Shown: positions 47,580-59,508 of the stretch, piece by piece
How the letters are laid out: every line of letters begins with the position of its first letter
Position numbering within the stretch: position 1 is the stretch's first letter
Assembly (NCBI RefSeq): GCF_027887165.1
Contig: NC_077232.1
Coordinates: 8,539,001-8,603,000 of the forward strand
Reading direction: 5' to 3'
From: Monodelphis domestica
Lineage: Eukaryota > Chordata > Mammalia > Didelphimorphia > Didelphidae
Length of the DNA stretch: 64,000 nucleotides
Notes under the pieces: generated by a model
What the model was told of the DNA's origin: nothing
Database searches by the model: none
Seen by the model: only the letters and a program-made list of their open reading frames with translations
Made by a program: the position numbers and the translations under genes

Positions 47580-50500
47580 ATGCACCTGGGCAGGGGGGCG
47601 CCCCGCTCGGAGCCAGGGAAGCTTCTGCTGGGGACTGTGAGTAGCCGGGCAAGGCAGGGGGGCTGGCAGAGAGGGGAGCCAGGAAGAGCCGCACTTGGGG
47701 GGACCCCCCCCCACCCACATCTCAGCCCTGGAGTTCCCTCTGTCCAGCTGGCTTGGCTCCAGGCCCTTCTCTGGGCCTCAGTTTCCCTATCTGTCCAAGG
47801 AAGGGCTTGAGCTGGGAAGCTGGTCAGCGTCTTCCCAGCTCTGTGAATCCAGAAGCTCCTTGTTTGCCCCCTCCAGGCCCCTGCTCGACCCGGACTTTGC
47901 TCCTCCTCAAAGCCCCGGGCCGGGCCGGGCTTCCTCTTTTCCTCTCTGGGTGCGCCTCTGCCTGTCTGCCCATCCTTCACTGGATGGGAAACCACAGGCC
48001 GGGGCTGGATCTGAACCCAAGACTCAGGCTTTTCTTTTCATCCAGTCCTGGACTTGGGTTCAAGTCTCACCCCTAGTACTTGCTCTGTGACTCTGGGCGA
48101 GTTTCCCCGTCCGAGATCATGCCCAAAAGGTGCTGAGCAGCACCAAAGTGTTCCTGAAACCAGACGCTGAAGAAATAAATACAAAAAGTACTAATAAAAG
48201 TGCTGCCGGGGTCAGTGCTGGGGACCCAGGAGTCCTGGACTCCCAAAGGTCTCCGTGTCCCAGCTGCGCCCCTCCCCCAGCTTGCCCAGGATGGAAGACT
48301 TTCTGTGGCCAGGGCGCTTGGAGAGGAGCCGCTGCCCCCCAGATCCCACGGTCAGCTGGCCGGACATCAGGGAGCACCCCTGGGTGCCAGGCTGGGCAGA
48401 CCAAGGCTGGGCACAAGAGCCCCCCCCCCTCTCCTGGGGGGGACAATCCGCCAACACACGAGCAATCAGGAGAGAGAGAAGGGGGCAGCCGGGAGGTTCA
48501 GTGGTTAGAGCCAGGCCCGGAGGTGGGAAGTCCTGGGTTCTAATCTGCCCTCAGACACTCCCTAGCCCTGGCCCGGCCCTTGCTGCTCTTCTGCCTTAGA
48601 ACCAGTTCACAGTGTTGATTCCAAGATGGAAGTTCAGGGGTTAGAGAGAGAGAAGGCCTAGAATCAGGAGAGTTTGGGAAAGGAAGGGCCTGGCCCATCA
48701 CACAGGTAGCAAGGAGGCCTGGGATTTGAACCCGGCTCCTCTGACCCCAGGTCCGATGACTGCAGCAGCCCATGAGGAACTATAGAAAACCTTCCCTTGG
48801 AGTCATCCTTCCCCCTGGAGCAGGGGCAGGGCACGTGAATCCCCCCTCGGGAGAGGATGAACCTGTCCCCGGGCTCTAACCAGGGTGGGCTTCTTGGAGG
48901 AAGAGGGCACCCTGGGGGATGTCCTGGAGCAAGTCAGTGCCATTGTAGGTGGGCAGTGAGGAAGCAGCTCCTGCACCCTCCCCCGGCAGACACCCAACCC
49001 CATGGGATAGCAAGGTGTCCTCGCCCCCAGGATGCCAGGGAGGTGGCCAGACAGCTGAAGCGGAGGCAGAAGAACCGAGTGGCGGCCCAGCGGAGCCGGC
49101 AGAAGCACACAGACAAGGCCGATGAGCTGCACCAGGTCTGACGCTCCCTCCCTGCCCTTCCTCACCGCCTCTATCCCCGTCCACAGCATCTCTGAGCTCA
49201 GCGGCCACCTTTCCAACCCTACCTGAGCACCCAGTCCTCCGCAGCCTTCCCAGCCTTTGTTTGCTTGCCTCAGGGGATGGGGAACTCACTACTCCATCCC
49301 CATCTCTGTGTCAGGAAGCTTTTCCCACCACTCCCTTCTCTCCATCCCTCCCAGTTTTGCCCTCTCTGGCCAAGCAGACAAGACTGGCCCCTCTCTCAGG
49401 GATTAGCCCTTCACATGCTCAAATGCAGCTCTCCCAGGAAGGCCTCAGTTTGGGGTCCAGAAGAGACAGGATTTGAATTCTGGGCTCTTTCTGGCCACTT
49501 ACTCTCCCTGGACCCTTCGCAGGTCACCTGCCTACATCAGGTAAGGCAGGTGCCACCGGGAAAATGGCTGTGGTTTTAGGGGAGGAAACAGGCTCTCGTG
49601 GAGGGGACAAGCCATTCCTCAGGCTCCCACGGCTCTAAGAAGCCACCTGCACCACGCTGGGCTCCTGGGCTTGGGGGCTCAGCTCTGTGTACGCATAAGA
49701 GCAGGGGGCCACAGTGGCGATGGGCTAGGGAGGAGGGTACAGGAGGACAGCAAAAAGGAGCTGGGGGTAAGCAGAGAATCAGTCCATCCGCATTTGGTTA
49801 GGCACCTGCTGTGTGCCCAGCAGCGTGCCAAGGGATGAGGATTCCATCCTTCCTTCCTTCCTTCCTTCCTTCCTTCCTTCCTCCCTCCCTTCCTTCCTTC
49901 CTTCCTTCCTTCCTTCCTTCCTTCCTTCCTTCCTTCCTTCCTTCCTTCCTTCCTTCCTTCCTTCCTTCCTTCCTTCCTTCCTTCCTTCCTTCCTTCCTTC
50001 CTTCCTCCCTCCCTCCCTTCCTTCCTTCCTTCCTTCCTTCCTTCCTTCCTTCCTTCCTTCCTTCCTTCCTTCCTTCCTTCCTTCCTTCCTTCCTTCCTTC
50101 CTTCTTTTCTTCCTCCCTTCCTTCCTTCCTTCCCTCTTTCTTTCCTTCCTTCCTTCCTTCCTTCCTTCCTTCCTTCCTTCCTTCCTTCCTTCCTTCCTTC
50201 CTTCCTTCCTTCCTTCCTTCCTTCCTTCCTTCCTTCTTTCCTTCCTTCCTTCCTTCCTTCCTTCCTTCCTTCCTTCCTTCTTTTCTTCCTCCCTTCCTTC
50301 CTCCCTTCCTTCCTTCCTTCCTTCTTTCTTTCTTCTTTCCTTCCTTCCTTCCTTCCTTCCTTCCTTCCTTCCTTCCTTCCTTCCTTCCTTCTTTCCTTCC
50401 TTCCTTCCTTCCTTCCTTCCTTCCTTCCTTCCTTCCTTCCTTCCTTCCTTCCTTCCTTCCTTCCTTCCTTCCTTCCTTCCTTCCTTCCTTCCTTCCTTCC

Positions 50501-51343
50501 TTCCTTCCTTCCTTCCTTCCTTCCTTCCTTCCTTCCTTCCTTCCTTCCTTCTTTCCCTCCCTTCCATTTCTATGGCACCATGTCAGCCCATTGCATTCGT
50601 AGGCCAAGATTTTTTCAGCACAACTCACTTCTATTTCTGGTTCTTTGTTTTTTGGCTCCCACTAAGGGACTGCAGGGTATGTTGCTGTTTGTCTTTGTTC
50701 TCTCTGGCCATCTTTGACCGCCATGTGGCATATGCCAAATAGATGGATCATTGGGTCCAGGGGTATGAAGTGTCTTTGCTTTTCCTGCCTAATTCCCGAC
50801 AAAGAGCCAGAGAAGCGGGCCCTTCCTTTGCCGCTTCACCCCTCTGCCGGCCGCTCTTCAGGTTTTCCTGTCTCCCCACAGTGCCTCCAGCCTAGACCAG
50901 CCCAGGGATCTGAAAGGCTGGGTGGCGCCATTTTGTCCTGGCATCCTAGTTCTCACACCCCACCTCTTGTTTGTTTCTGGCCTCAGCAGCACGAGTGGCT
51001 GGAGAAGGACAACCAGGCCCTTCGGAAGGAGATCTGGTCGCTGCAGGCCGAGGCGAAGCAGTGGATCCGCGCCTTGGAGGAGCATCAGCGGGTCTGCCTC
51101 ATGGCTGCGGGTCCCTCCTCCGGCCAGACCGGTCCGGATGGCTGGATCGGCACCGAGCCGGCTCCCCTGGTGCCCCCCGCTGGGGAGCTGGGCCTCCGTA
51201 GAGCACAGACCTTTCCCAGGCCCCCCAAGGCCCCGTCTCCCCGGCTGCTCCATCCCCTCCTCCATCTTCTCCCATGGCGGCCCCGGGTCCTCCCAGCCTC
51301 TTCTCTGGCCGCGCTCTCTGCGCTCCTCCGACTCCTCTCCTAG
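47580..51343 (+). CDS. BATF2: BATF2, basic leucine zipper ATF-like factor 2 (exon 3 taken from copy 1; C-terminus uncertain)
   Basis: Exons: 47580-47636, 49031-49135 and 50987 onward; the open frame ends at 51343. BATF2 (SARI) is an AP-1 family transcription factor that pairs with JUN proteins and IRFs. Exon 1 encodes MHLGRGAPRSEPGKLLLGT. Exon 2 holds the basic region (RQLKRRQKNRVAAQRSRQKH, then TDKADELHQ). Exon 3 begins with the zipper (QHEWLEKDNQALRKEIWSLQ with heptad leucines). After residue about 130 the frame is unreliable: the peptide ends early at a TAG, while the proline/serine-rich sequence that should follow lies in another frame (toward 51578). The corresponding exon 3 in copy 2 breaks elsewhere. 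Human BATF2 is about 274 residues, so the 51343 stop is probably an indel artefact. Confidence 0.85.
48482..48640 (+). mobile_element. Marsupial SINE in BATF2 intron 1
   Basis: 'ggggcagccgggaggttcag', 'ctgggttctaatctgccctc' and 'ttccaagatggaagttcagg'. It is diverged and shortened in the middle. Confidence 0.7.
49847..50565 (+). repeat. (CCTT)n microsatellite, copy 1
   Basis: About 720 bases of CCTT with occasional CCCT and CTTT interruptions, in BATF2 intron 2. Confidence 0.95.
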
Positions 51344-53746
51344 TCGCCTCACCTCCAGCGGCGTCCTCCCCCCATGGCCCGCCTTGACTCCAGTCCAGGA
51401 GCCTCCGAGCCTGCTGGCCTGCCCTGGTCTCAGGCCCCTCCTGTCAGCTCCCCCACAGCAGCCCACTTTGCTGCGGCCCTTTGGGCTCAGCAACCTCAGA
51501 GAGGGCCGGACAGGAGACCCCTTGGGCCGCCCTTCGGGGCTCTTTCCTCTTGCCCCAAGAGTGAGCGGCCCGAGCTAGGCCGCACCCCGTCCTCCACTCA
51601 GCGCCTCTCCCGAAGGCGAAGGCCTCCTGCTCCGTCCCTGGAGACTTCCCTCCTTGCCCCGGGCCTGGCGCCCGGCCTTCTCGCCCCCCGATCCCGGCTC
51701 TTCCTTCCCTGCAGCCCCTCCATCCGGAGAGACAACGGCTGCCCCAGCTCCCTCCCTGGGCTGGGGAGAGGGTGGAGCCCGCCCAGCGCCCAGCCTGCCC
51801 CTGGCATCCCGTCCTGGGCTCGAGCCAGAACTCCTGCGGCCTCCTGTGGGACAGAAACTGGTCCTGGCCGGGCCTCTGCCGGAGCCTGGTGGGACTGACC
51901 GCTGCAGGCAGACTGACGGCTGGGATTCTGCCTTGGGCCACCCCCAACGGACTCCCCTTGCCACCAGCTGGCTGGAACCCGCGTCCTCCAGGAGGCCGTC
52001 TCGGGGCTGGAGACGTTCTTACGGGGTCTGAGGGGAGAGAGCAGGGGCTCCATCCGGAGTCTGGGGCACGCCGTCCCTCCGGCTCAGATGCCCAGCACAG
52101 GCAGAGAGAGGTAAGGGCTGGAGAAGCAGATTTCAGCGGCGCCGCTGACCGCAGAGCCCCTCCTGGCCGGCCGGGAGCACGGAGGGGCCCTGCTTTCCTG
52201 AGGCTCCAGAGGAGGGAGGCCACCCCGCTGTGGGCAGCACGACTGGACTTGGGCCTCGGCCTCGGGCACGGAGGGAGGCTCCAGGGCAGACATCCACAGC
52301 AAGTACCTCCTGACTCGGTTTCCATAACTGGGCAAGAGGAAACCCTCTGGGGCCTCTGCTGGGAATCGGGGGGCCGGGGGGGGAACAGAAGCTTGTGCCG
52401 CTGGTCTGGCCTCTTCTTCCCACATGGTGGAAGCCCCCCAGAAGAGCCGGCGGTCACGGCCCCCCTCGGCTGGGTCACAGGGCTCGGGGGAGGGTACGCA
52501 GCGAGCATTTAATCCAGCGATTGATTGACCGATCGATGAACTTTTAAACAATCCATAAACGGCTTTAAAATGGCTTTTAAACATCGACAAAGAGAAGGGC
52601 CTGCCCGTGCTGGGCCTCGGATGCCCCGGCACCCTCGGCTCCCCCTCGACAGCGAAAAGAACCCCCACAGACCTGGCTTAGCGAGGGAGTCCCTCGGCTT
52701 CTCCGAGAATCAGTCTACTCAGCTGTGAAATGGGGACAAGAACCTTTGCCCTCCTGACCACAGCCCGGAGTCCTGGCCAGCCGCAGGCCCCTGGGGGTGG
52801 GGCTGCAAGGGGTGGCAGCCCAGGCCTGGAGCCTGGTCCAGGGCAGGACGGCCCCCTGGACCGAAGCTCCCCTGGCCCTGTTTGACTGCACAAGCTGAGA
52901 AGCCCCAAGAGCTAGTGAGCGCTCCCAGCGAGCGAGAGCCTCCAGGGAGGCCCAGGTGAGGCCGGCACTGAGGCCCCAGAGGCTGGGGAAGCAGGAAGCT
53001 TCCCTAAGGGCTTCCCAGGCCTTCCTGGCTCTCCACCAAAGGGAGGAGAAGATGGGCATGCAGGGCGGACCCACCTGCCCTCCTTCTGTCCCCCCATCTC
53101 TGGGGGGAGAACCCAGACGGGTGCTCCTGGGCTCCGGCCTCCTCTCTGTCAGGTGAGGCAAGCCTGAGGGAGAAGGGCCCTCCCTGAGAACCTTCGGGGC
53201 ACAGGATCCCGAGCCCCCAAGGCCAGGACAAGCACAAGCACGGATGTCACCCCATTCTACGGAGCAGAAAATCGAGACCCCGAGGCATCGCACGGCTTGT
53301 CCAGGGGCACAAAGCCAGCAAATGTCAGGGAAGGGGTCAGAGCCCTGGGCTGGGAACCCGGAAGACCTTTGTTCAAATCCTGCCTCACTTTCTGAGTCCC
53401 TGTGTGACCTGGACCAGGCCCTTCACCTCAGTGGCCTCCCCTGTCAAATAAGAAAGGAGCTTCCAACTGTAAAGGGAGAAACCCAGGAATCTCCCGTAGT
53501 TTCCTGCTGTCTTTTGGATGACATTTAAATGTCATGATCGGCTTTCGGCTCCCTTTCCAGACCTCATACATGATTATCTGAACTTTGGTCTGGCAAGCTC
53601 AAGTAAGGGATGTGTCTGAGGACGTCCAGCTCCTGGGGGGGAAGCTCTGGACTCTGGCCCACCTCTGCCCAGGGGAGACCCTGAGTGTGATTGCTGCCCT
53701 CATAGAGCAGCAGGATGGCCTCCCATGACCGAGTGGGATACCTGCT

Positions 53747-54220
53747 AGCTTCCTCCCTCCCTCCCTTCCTCCCTTCCTCCTTCCTTCCTCCCTTCCTCTC
53801 CCTCCCTCCCTTCCTCCCTCCCTTCCTCCCTCCCTCCCTCCCTCCCTTCCTTCCTTCCTTCCTTCCTTCCTTCCTTCCTTCCTTCCTTCCTTCCTTCCTT
53901 CCTTCCTTCCTTCCTCCCTCCCTCCCTCCCTTCCTTCCTTCCCTCCCTCCCTCCCCTCCCTCCTCCCTCCTCCTTCCTTCCTTCCTTCCTTCCTTCCTTC
54001 CTTCCTTCCTTCCTTCCTTCCTTCCTTCCTTCCTTCCTTCCTTCCTTCCTTCCTTCTTCCTTCTCCCTCCCTCCCTCCCTCCTTCCTTCCTTCCTTCCTT
54101 CCTTCCTTCCTTCCTTCCCTCCCTCCTTCCTTCCTTCCTTCCTTCCTTCCTCCCTTCCTTCCTTCCTCCATCCCTTCCTTCCTTCCTTCCTCCATCCCTT
54201 CCTTCCTTCCTTCCTTCCTT
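53747..54220 (+). repeat. (CCTT/CCCT)n microsatellite, copy 1, downstream tract
   Basis: About 470 bases of mixed CCTT and CCCT, followed by a tctctc run and t/g-rich sequence. Confidence 0.95.
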
Positions 54221-54786
54221 TTATTTTTTCTTCTCTCTCTCTCTCCTGGTCTTTGTCTTCCTACCCATCTCTCTGTATGTGTATGTCTATATCTCTACGT
54301 GTGTAGATGTATAGTGATTTAAGGTTTTTTAAAGCGATTTGCATGTATACTATTGATTGACTGATCAACAGCAGTGGAACCCCTGAGCCCAGGCACTCCC
54401 TGCCCCAGTTTTTTAAATAAAACAATCAGGCCACCTGGTGTGACAAAGGGGTTTCCCGGAAAGCACACTCACTTCCTTTTCTTGATTCAGGTGGGTTAGG
54501 AAAGGTCTGGGCTGTGGGCGATTTAAGGACACTTTAAACATTTCCACTAAAGTGCTGGAATGGGACACACTGACCAAATAGAAAGTGATGGCACTGGGGA
54601 AGATCTGAGGGGTCTGATGGGGGGCTCCGGCTGGGCACTGGTGCTCCCTGCTTCCAGCTTGAGAGAGCCCTGGATTGGGAGCTCCCAGAGCATAGGCATG
54701 GATTTGTGCTGCAGGCTTCAGACTGGAAGGTACACTGGATTTTTCAGCAGAGGCTGTTGTTTGGTCATTTCCATTGTATCTCACTC

Positions 54787-54799
54787 NNNNNNNNNNNNN
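54787..54799. other. Assembly gap (13 N)
   Basis: Thirteen undetermined bases separate the two copies of the duplicated segment. Confidence 1.
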
Positions 54800-55137
54800 G
54801 GGGAGGGGAGAAACAGGCTCTCGTGGAGGGGACAAGCCATTCCTCAGGCTCCACGGCTCTAAGAAGCCACCTGCACCACGCTGGGCTCCTGGGCTTGGGG
54901 GCTCAGCTCTGTGTACGCATAAGAGCAGGGGGCCACAGTGGCGATGGGCTAGGGAGGAGGGTACAGGAGGACAGCAAAAAAGGAGCTGGGGGTAAGCAGA
55001 GAATCAGTCCATCCGCATTTGGGTAGGGCACCTGCTGGGTGCCCAGCAGCGTGCCAAGGGATGAGGATGCCGGCCGGCCGGACGGCGGGCAGGGCCTCCG
55101 GCCGGCCGGGCCTGCCTCTCCGGCCTCCCTGGTCCTG

Positions 55138-55842
55138 TCCCTTCTTCCTTCCTTCCTTCCTCTCCCTTCCTTCCTTCCTTCCTTCCTTCTTCCTTCCTTC
55201 CTTCCTGTCCTTCCTTCCTTCCTTCCTTCCTTCCTTCTTCCTTCTTCCTTCCTTCTCTCTCCTCCTTCCTTCCTTCCTTCCTTCCTTCCTTCCTTCCTTC
55301 CTTCCTTCCTTCCTTCCTTCCTTCCTTCCTTCCTTCCTTCCTTCCTTCTTCCTTCCTTCCTTCCTTCCTTCCCTCCTTCCCTTCCTTCTCTTTCCTTCCT
55401 TCCTTCCTTCTTCCTTCTTCCTTCCCTTCCTCTCCTTCCTCTCCTTCCTTCCTTCCTTCCTCCTTCCTTCCTTCCTTCCTTCCTTCCTTCCTTCCTTTCC
55501 TTCCTTCCTTCCTTCCTTCCTTCTCCTCCTTCTTCTTCTTTCTTCCTTCCTCCCTTCCTTCCTCCCTTCCTTCCTTCCTTCCCCTTCTTTCTTTCTTCCT
55601 TTCCTTCCTTCCTTCCTTCCTTCCTTCCTTCCTTCCTTCCTTCCTCTCCTTCCTTCCTTTCCTTCCCTTCCTTCCTTCCTTCCTTCCTTCCTTCCTTCCT
55701 TCCTTCCTCCTTCCTTCCTTCCTTCCTTCCTTCCTTCCTTCCTTCCTTCCTTCCTTCCTTCCTTCCTTCCTTCCTTCCTTCCTTTCCTTCCTTCCTTCCT
55801 TCCTTCCTTCCTTCCTTCCTTCCTTCCTTCTTTCCCTCCCTT
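55138..55842 (+). repeat. (CCTT)n microsatellite, copy 2
   Basis: The same tract as at 49847 but with many more interruptions (ctt, cct and t-run changes). Confidence 0.95.
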
Positions 55843-56265
55843 CCATTTCTATGGCACCATGTCAGCCCATTGCATTCGTAGGCCAAGATTTTTTCAGCAC
55901 AAACTCACTTCTATTTCTGGTTCTTTGTTTTTTGGCTCCCACTAAGGGACTGCAGGGTATGTTGCTGTTTGTCTTTGTTCTCTCTGGCCATCTTTGACCG
56001 CCATGTGGCATATGCCAAATAGATGGATCATTGGGTCCAGGGGTATGAAGTGTCTTTGCTTTTCCTGCCTAATTCCCGACAAAGAGCCAGAGAAGCGGGC
56101 CCTTCCTTTGCCGCTTCACCCCTCTGCCGGCCGCTCTCAGGTTTTCCTGTCTCCCCACAGTGCCTCCAGCCTAGACCAGCCCAGGGATCTGAAAGGCTGG
56201 GTGGCGCCATTTTGTCCTGGCATCCTAGTTCTCACACCCCACCTCTTGTTTGTTTCTGGCCTCAG

Positions 56266-57395
56266 CAGCACGAGTGGCTGGAGAAGGACAACCAGGCCCT
56301 TCGGAAGGAGATCTGGTCGCTGCAGGCCGAGGCGAAGCAGTGGATCCGCGCCTTGGAGGAGCATCAGCGGGTCTGCCTCATGGCTGCGGGTCCCTCCTCC
56401 GGCCAGACCGGTCCGGATGGCTGGATCGGCACCGAGCCGGCTCCCCTGGTGCCCCCCGCTGGGGAGCTGGGCCTCCGTAGAGCACAGACCTTTCCCCAGG
56501 CCCCCCAAGCCCCCCGTCTCCCCGGCTGCTCCATCCCCTCCTCCATCTTCTCCCATGGCGGCCCCGGGTCCTCCCAGCCTCTTCTCTTGCCGCGCTCTCT
56601 GCGCTCCCTCCGACTCTCCTCCTAGTCGCCTCACCTCCAGCGGCGTCTCCCCCCATGGCCGCCTTGACTCCAGTCCAGGAGCCTCCGAGCCTGCTGGCCT
56701 GCCCTGGTCTCAGGCCCCTCCTGTCAGCTCCCCCACAGCAGCCCACTTTGCTGCGGCCTTTGGGCTCAGCAACCTCAGAGAGGGCCGACAGGAGACCCCT
56801 TGGGCCGCCCTTCGGGGCTCTTTCCTCTTGCCCCAAGAGTGAGCGGCCCGAGCTAGGCCGCACCCCGTCCTCCACTCAGCGCCTCTCCCGAAGGCGAAGG
56901 CCTCCTGCTCCGTCCCTGGAGACTTCCCTCCTTGCCCCGGGCCTGGCGCCCGGCCTTCCTCGCCCCCCCGATCCCGGCTCTTCCTTCCCTGCAGCCCCTC
57001 CATCCGGAGAGACAACGGCTGCCCCAGCTCCCTCCTGGGCTGGGGAGAGGGTGGAGCCCCGCCCAGCGCCCAGCCTGCCCCTGGCATCCCGTCCTGGGCT
57101 CGAGCCAGAACTCCTGCGGCCTCCTGTGGGACAGAAACTGGTCCTGGCCGGGCCTCTGCCGGAGCCTGGTGGGACTGACCGCTGCAGGCAGACTGACGGC
57201 TGGGATTCTGCCTTGGGCCACCCCCAACGGACTCCCCTTGCCACCAGCTGGCTGGAACCCCGCGTCCTCCAGGAGGCCGTCTCGGGGCTGGAGACGTTCT
57301 TACGGGGTCTGAGGGGAGAGAGCAGGGGCTCCATCCGGAGTCTGGGGCACGCCGTCCCTCCGGCTCAGATGCCCAGCACAGGCAGAGAGAGGTAA
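56266..57395 (+). pseudogene. BATF2: Second copy of BATF2 exon 3, frameshifted
   Basis: Same acceptor (tttctggcctcag) and zipper-coding start as copy 1. Its first open frame ends at 56625. A long second frame (56655-57395) then encodes a proline-rich tail (TPVQEPPSLLACPGLRPLLS and on to GLETFLRGLRGES, PPAQMPSTGRER, stop). The two frames are out of step by one indel between about 56500 and 56650. I take this as the same exon read from another contig, not a second gene, because there is no second exon 1 or 2. Confidence 0.7.
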
Positions 57396-59034
57396 GGGCT
57401 GGAGAAGCAGATTTCAGCGGCGCCGCTGACCGCAGAGCCCCTCCTGGCCGGCCGGGAGCACGGAGGGCCCTGCTTTCCTGAGGCTCCAGAGGAGGGAGGC
57501 CACCCCGCTGTGGGCAGCACGACTGGACTTGGGCCTCGGCCTCGGGCACGGAGGGAGGCTCCAGGGCAGACATCCACAGCAAGTACCTCCTGACTCGGTT
57601 TCCATAACTGGGCAAGAGAAACCCTCTGGGGCCTCTGCTGGGAATCGGGGGCCGGGGGGGGAACAGAAGCTTGTGCCGCTGGTCTGGCCTCTTCTTCCCA
57701 CATGGTGGAAGCCCCCCAGAAGAGCCGGCGGTCACGGCCCCCCCTCGGCTGGGTCACAGGGCTCGGGGGAGGGTACGCAGCGAGCATTTAATCCAGCGAT
57801 TGATTGACCGATCGATGAACTTTTAAACAATCCATAAACGGCTTTAAAAATGGCTTTTAAACATCGACAAAGAGAAGGGCCTGCCCGTGCTGGGCCTCGG
57901 ATGCCCCGGCACCCTCGGCTCCCCCTCGACAGCGAAAAGAACCCCCACAGACCTGGCTTAGCGAGGGAGTCCCTCGGCTTCTCCGAGAATCAGTCTACTC
58001 AGCTGTGAAATGGGGACAAAGAACCTTTGCCCTCCTGACCACAGCCCGGAGTCCTGGCCCAGCCGCAGGCCCCTGGGGGTGGGCTGCAAGGGGTGGCAGC
58101 CCAGGCCTGGAGCCTGGTCCTGGGCAGGGACGGCCCCCTGGACCGAAGCTCCCTGGCCCTGTTTGACTGCACAAGCTGAGAAGCCACAAGAGCTAGTGAG
58201 CGCTCCCAGCGAGCGAGAGCCTCCAGGGAGGCCCAGGTGAGGCCGGCACTGAGGGCCCCAGAGGGCCTGGGGAAGCAGGAAGCTTCCCTAAGGGCTTCCA
58301 GGCCTTCCTGGCTCTCCAACCAAAGGGAGGAGAAGATGGGCATGCAGGGCGACCCACCTTCCCTCCTTCTGTCCCCCCCTCTCTGGGGGGAGAACCCAGA
58401 CGGGTGCTCCTGGGCTCCGGCCTCCTCTCTGTCAGGTGAGGCAAGCCTGAGGGAGAAGGGCCCTCCCTGAGAACCTTCGGGGCACAGGATCCCGAGCCCC
58501 CAAGGCCAGGACAAGCACAAGCACGGATGTCACCCCATTCTACGGAGCAGAAAATCGAGACCCCGAGGCAATCGCACGGCTTGTCCAGGGGCACAAAGCC
58601 AGCAAATGTCAGGGAAGGGGTCAGAGCCCTGGGCTGGGAACCCGGAAGACCTTTGTTCAAATCCTGCCTCACTTTCTGAGTCCCTGTGTGACCTGGACCA
58701 GGCCCTTCACCTCAGTGGCCTCCCCTGTCAAATAAGAAAGGAGCTTCCAACTGTAAAGGGAGAAACCCAGGAATCTCCCGTAGTTTCCTGCTGTCTTTTG
58801 GATGACATTTAAATGTCATGATCGGCTTTCGGCTCCCTTTCCAGACCTCATACATGATTATCTGAACCTTTGGTCTGGGCAAGCTCAAGTAAGGGATGTG
58901 TCTGAGGACGTCCAGCTCCTGGGGGGAAGCTCTGGACTCTGGCCCACCTCTGCCCAGGGGAGACCCTGAGTGTGATTGCCTGCCCTCATAGAGCAGCAGG
59001 ATGGCCTCCCATGACCGAGTGGGATACCTGCTAG

Positions 59035-59508
59035 CTTCCTCCCCTCCCTCCCCTTCCTCCCTTCCTCCTTCCTTCCTCCCTTCTCTCCCTCCCCTCCCTT
59101 CCTCCCTCCCTTCCTCCCTCCCTCCCTCCCTCCCTTCCTTCCTTCCTTCCTTCCTTCCTTCCTTCCTTCCTTCCTTCCTTCCTTCCTTCCTTCCTTCCTT
59201 CCTCCCTCCCTCCCTCCCTTCCTTCCTTCCCTCCCTCCCTCCCTCCCTCCCTCCCTCCCTCCTTCCTTCCTTCCTTCCTTCCTTCCTTCCTTCCTTCCTT
59301 CCTTCCTTCCTTCCTTCCTTCCTTCCTTCCTTCCTTCCTTCCTTCCTTCCTTCCCTCCCTCCCTCCCTCCTTCCTTCCTTCTTCCTTCCTTCCTTCCTTC
59401 CTTCCCTCCTCCTTCTTCCTTCCTTCCTTCCTTCCTCCCTTCCTTCCTTCCTCCATCCCTTCCTTCCTTCCTTCCTCCATCCCTTCCTTCCTTCCTTCCT
59501 TCCTTTTA
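59035..59508 (+). repeat. (CCTT/CCCT)n microsatellite, copy 2, downstream tract
   Basis: Counterpart of 53747-54220, similar length with different interruptions. Confidence 0.95.

Larger units (their letters stand above)
49577..54786. other. Copy 1 of a ~5.2-kb duplicated segment (left of the gap)
   Basis: 49577-54786 repeats 54800-60075 in the same order and orientation: 'gaaacaggctctcgtggagg', a CCTT tract, BATF2 exon 3, downstream sequence, a second CCTT tract, and 'tttccattgtatctcactc'. Copy 1 stops exactly at the first N. The differences I compared are mostly single-base changes in homopolymers and tract lengths. Confidence 0.9.

Noticed and set aside
49779-50742. Long open frames of PSFL / GRKE repeats over the CCTT and GGAA tracts (also near 20600, 53600-54300, 54900-55900, 58700-59600 and 60300-61280)
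   Set aside because: They arise because pure tetranucleotide repeats have no stop codons in any frame. There is no splice context or composition of real proteins.
56266-57395. A second BATF2 gene (tandem paralogue)
   Set aside because: There is no second exon 1 or 2, the copies meet exactly at an N gap, and the differences are sequencing-type indels. An assembly artefact is simpler.
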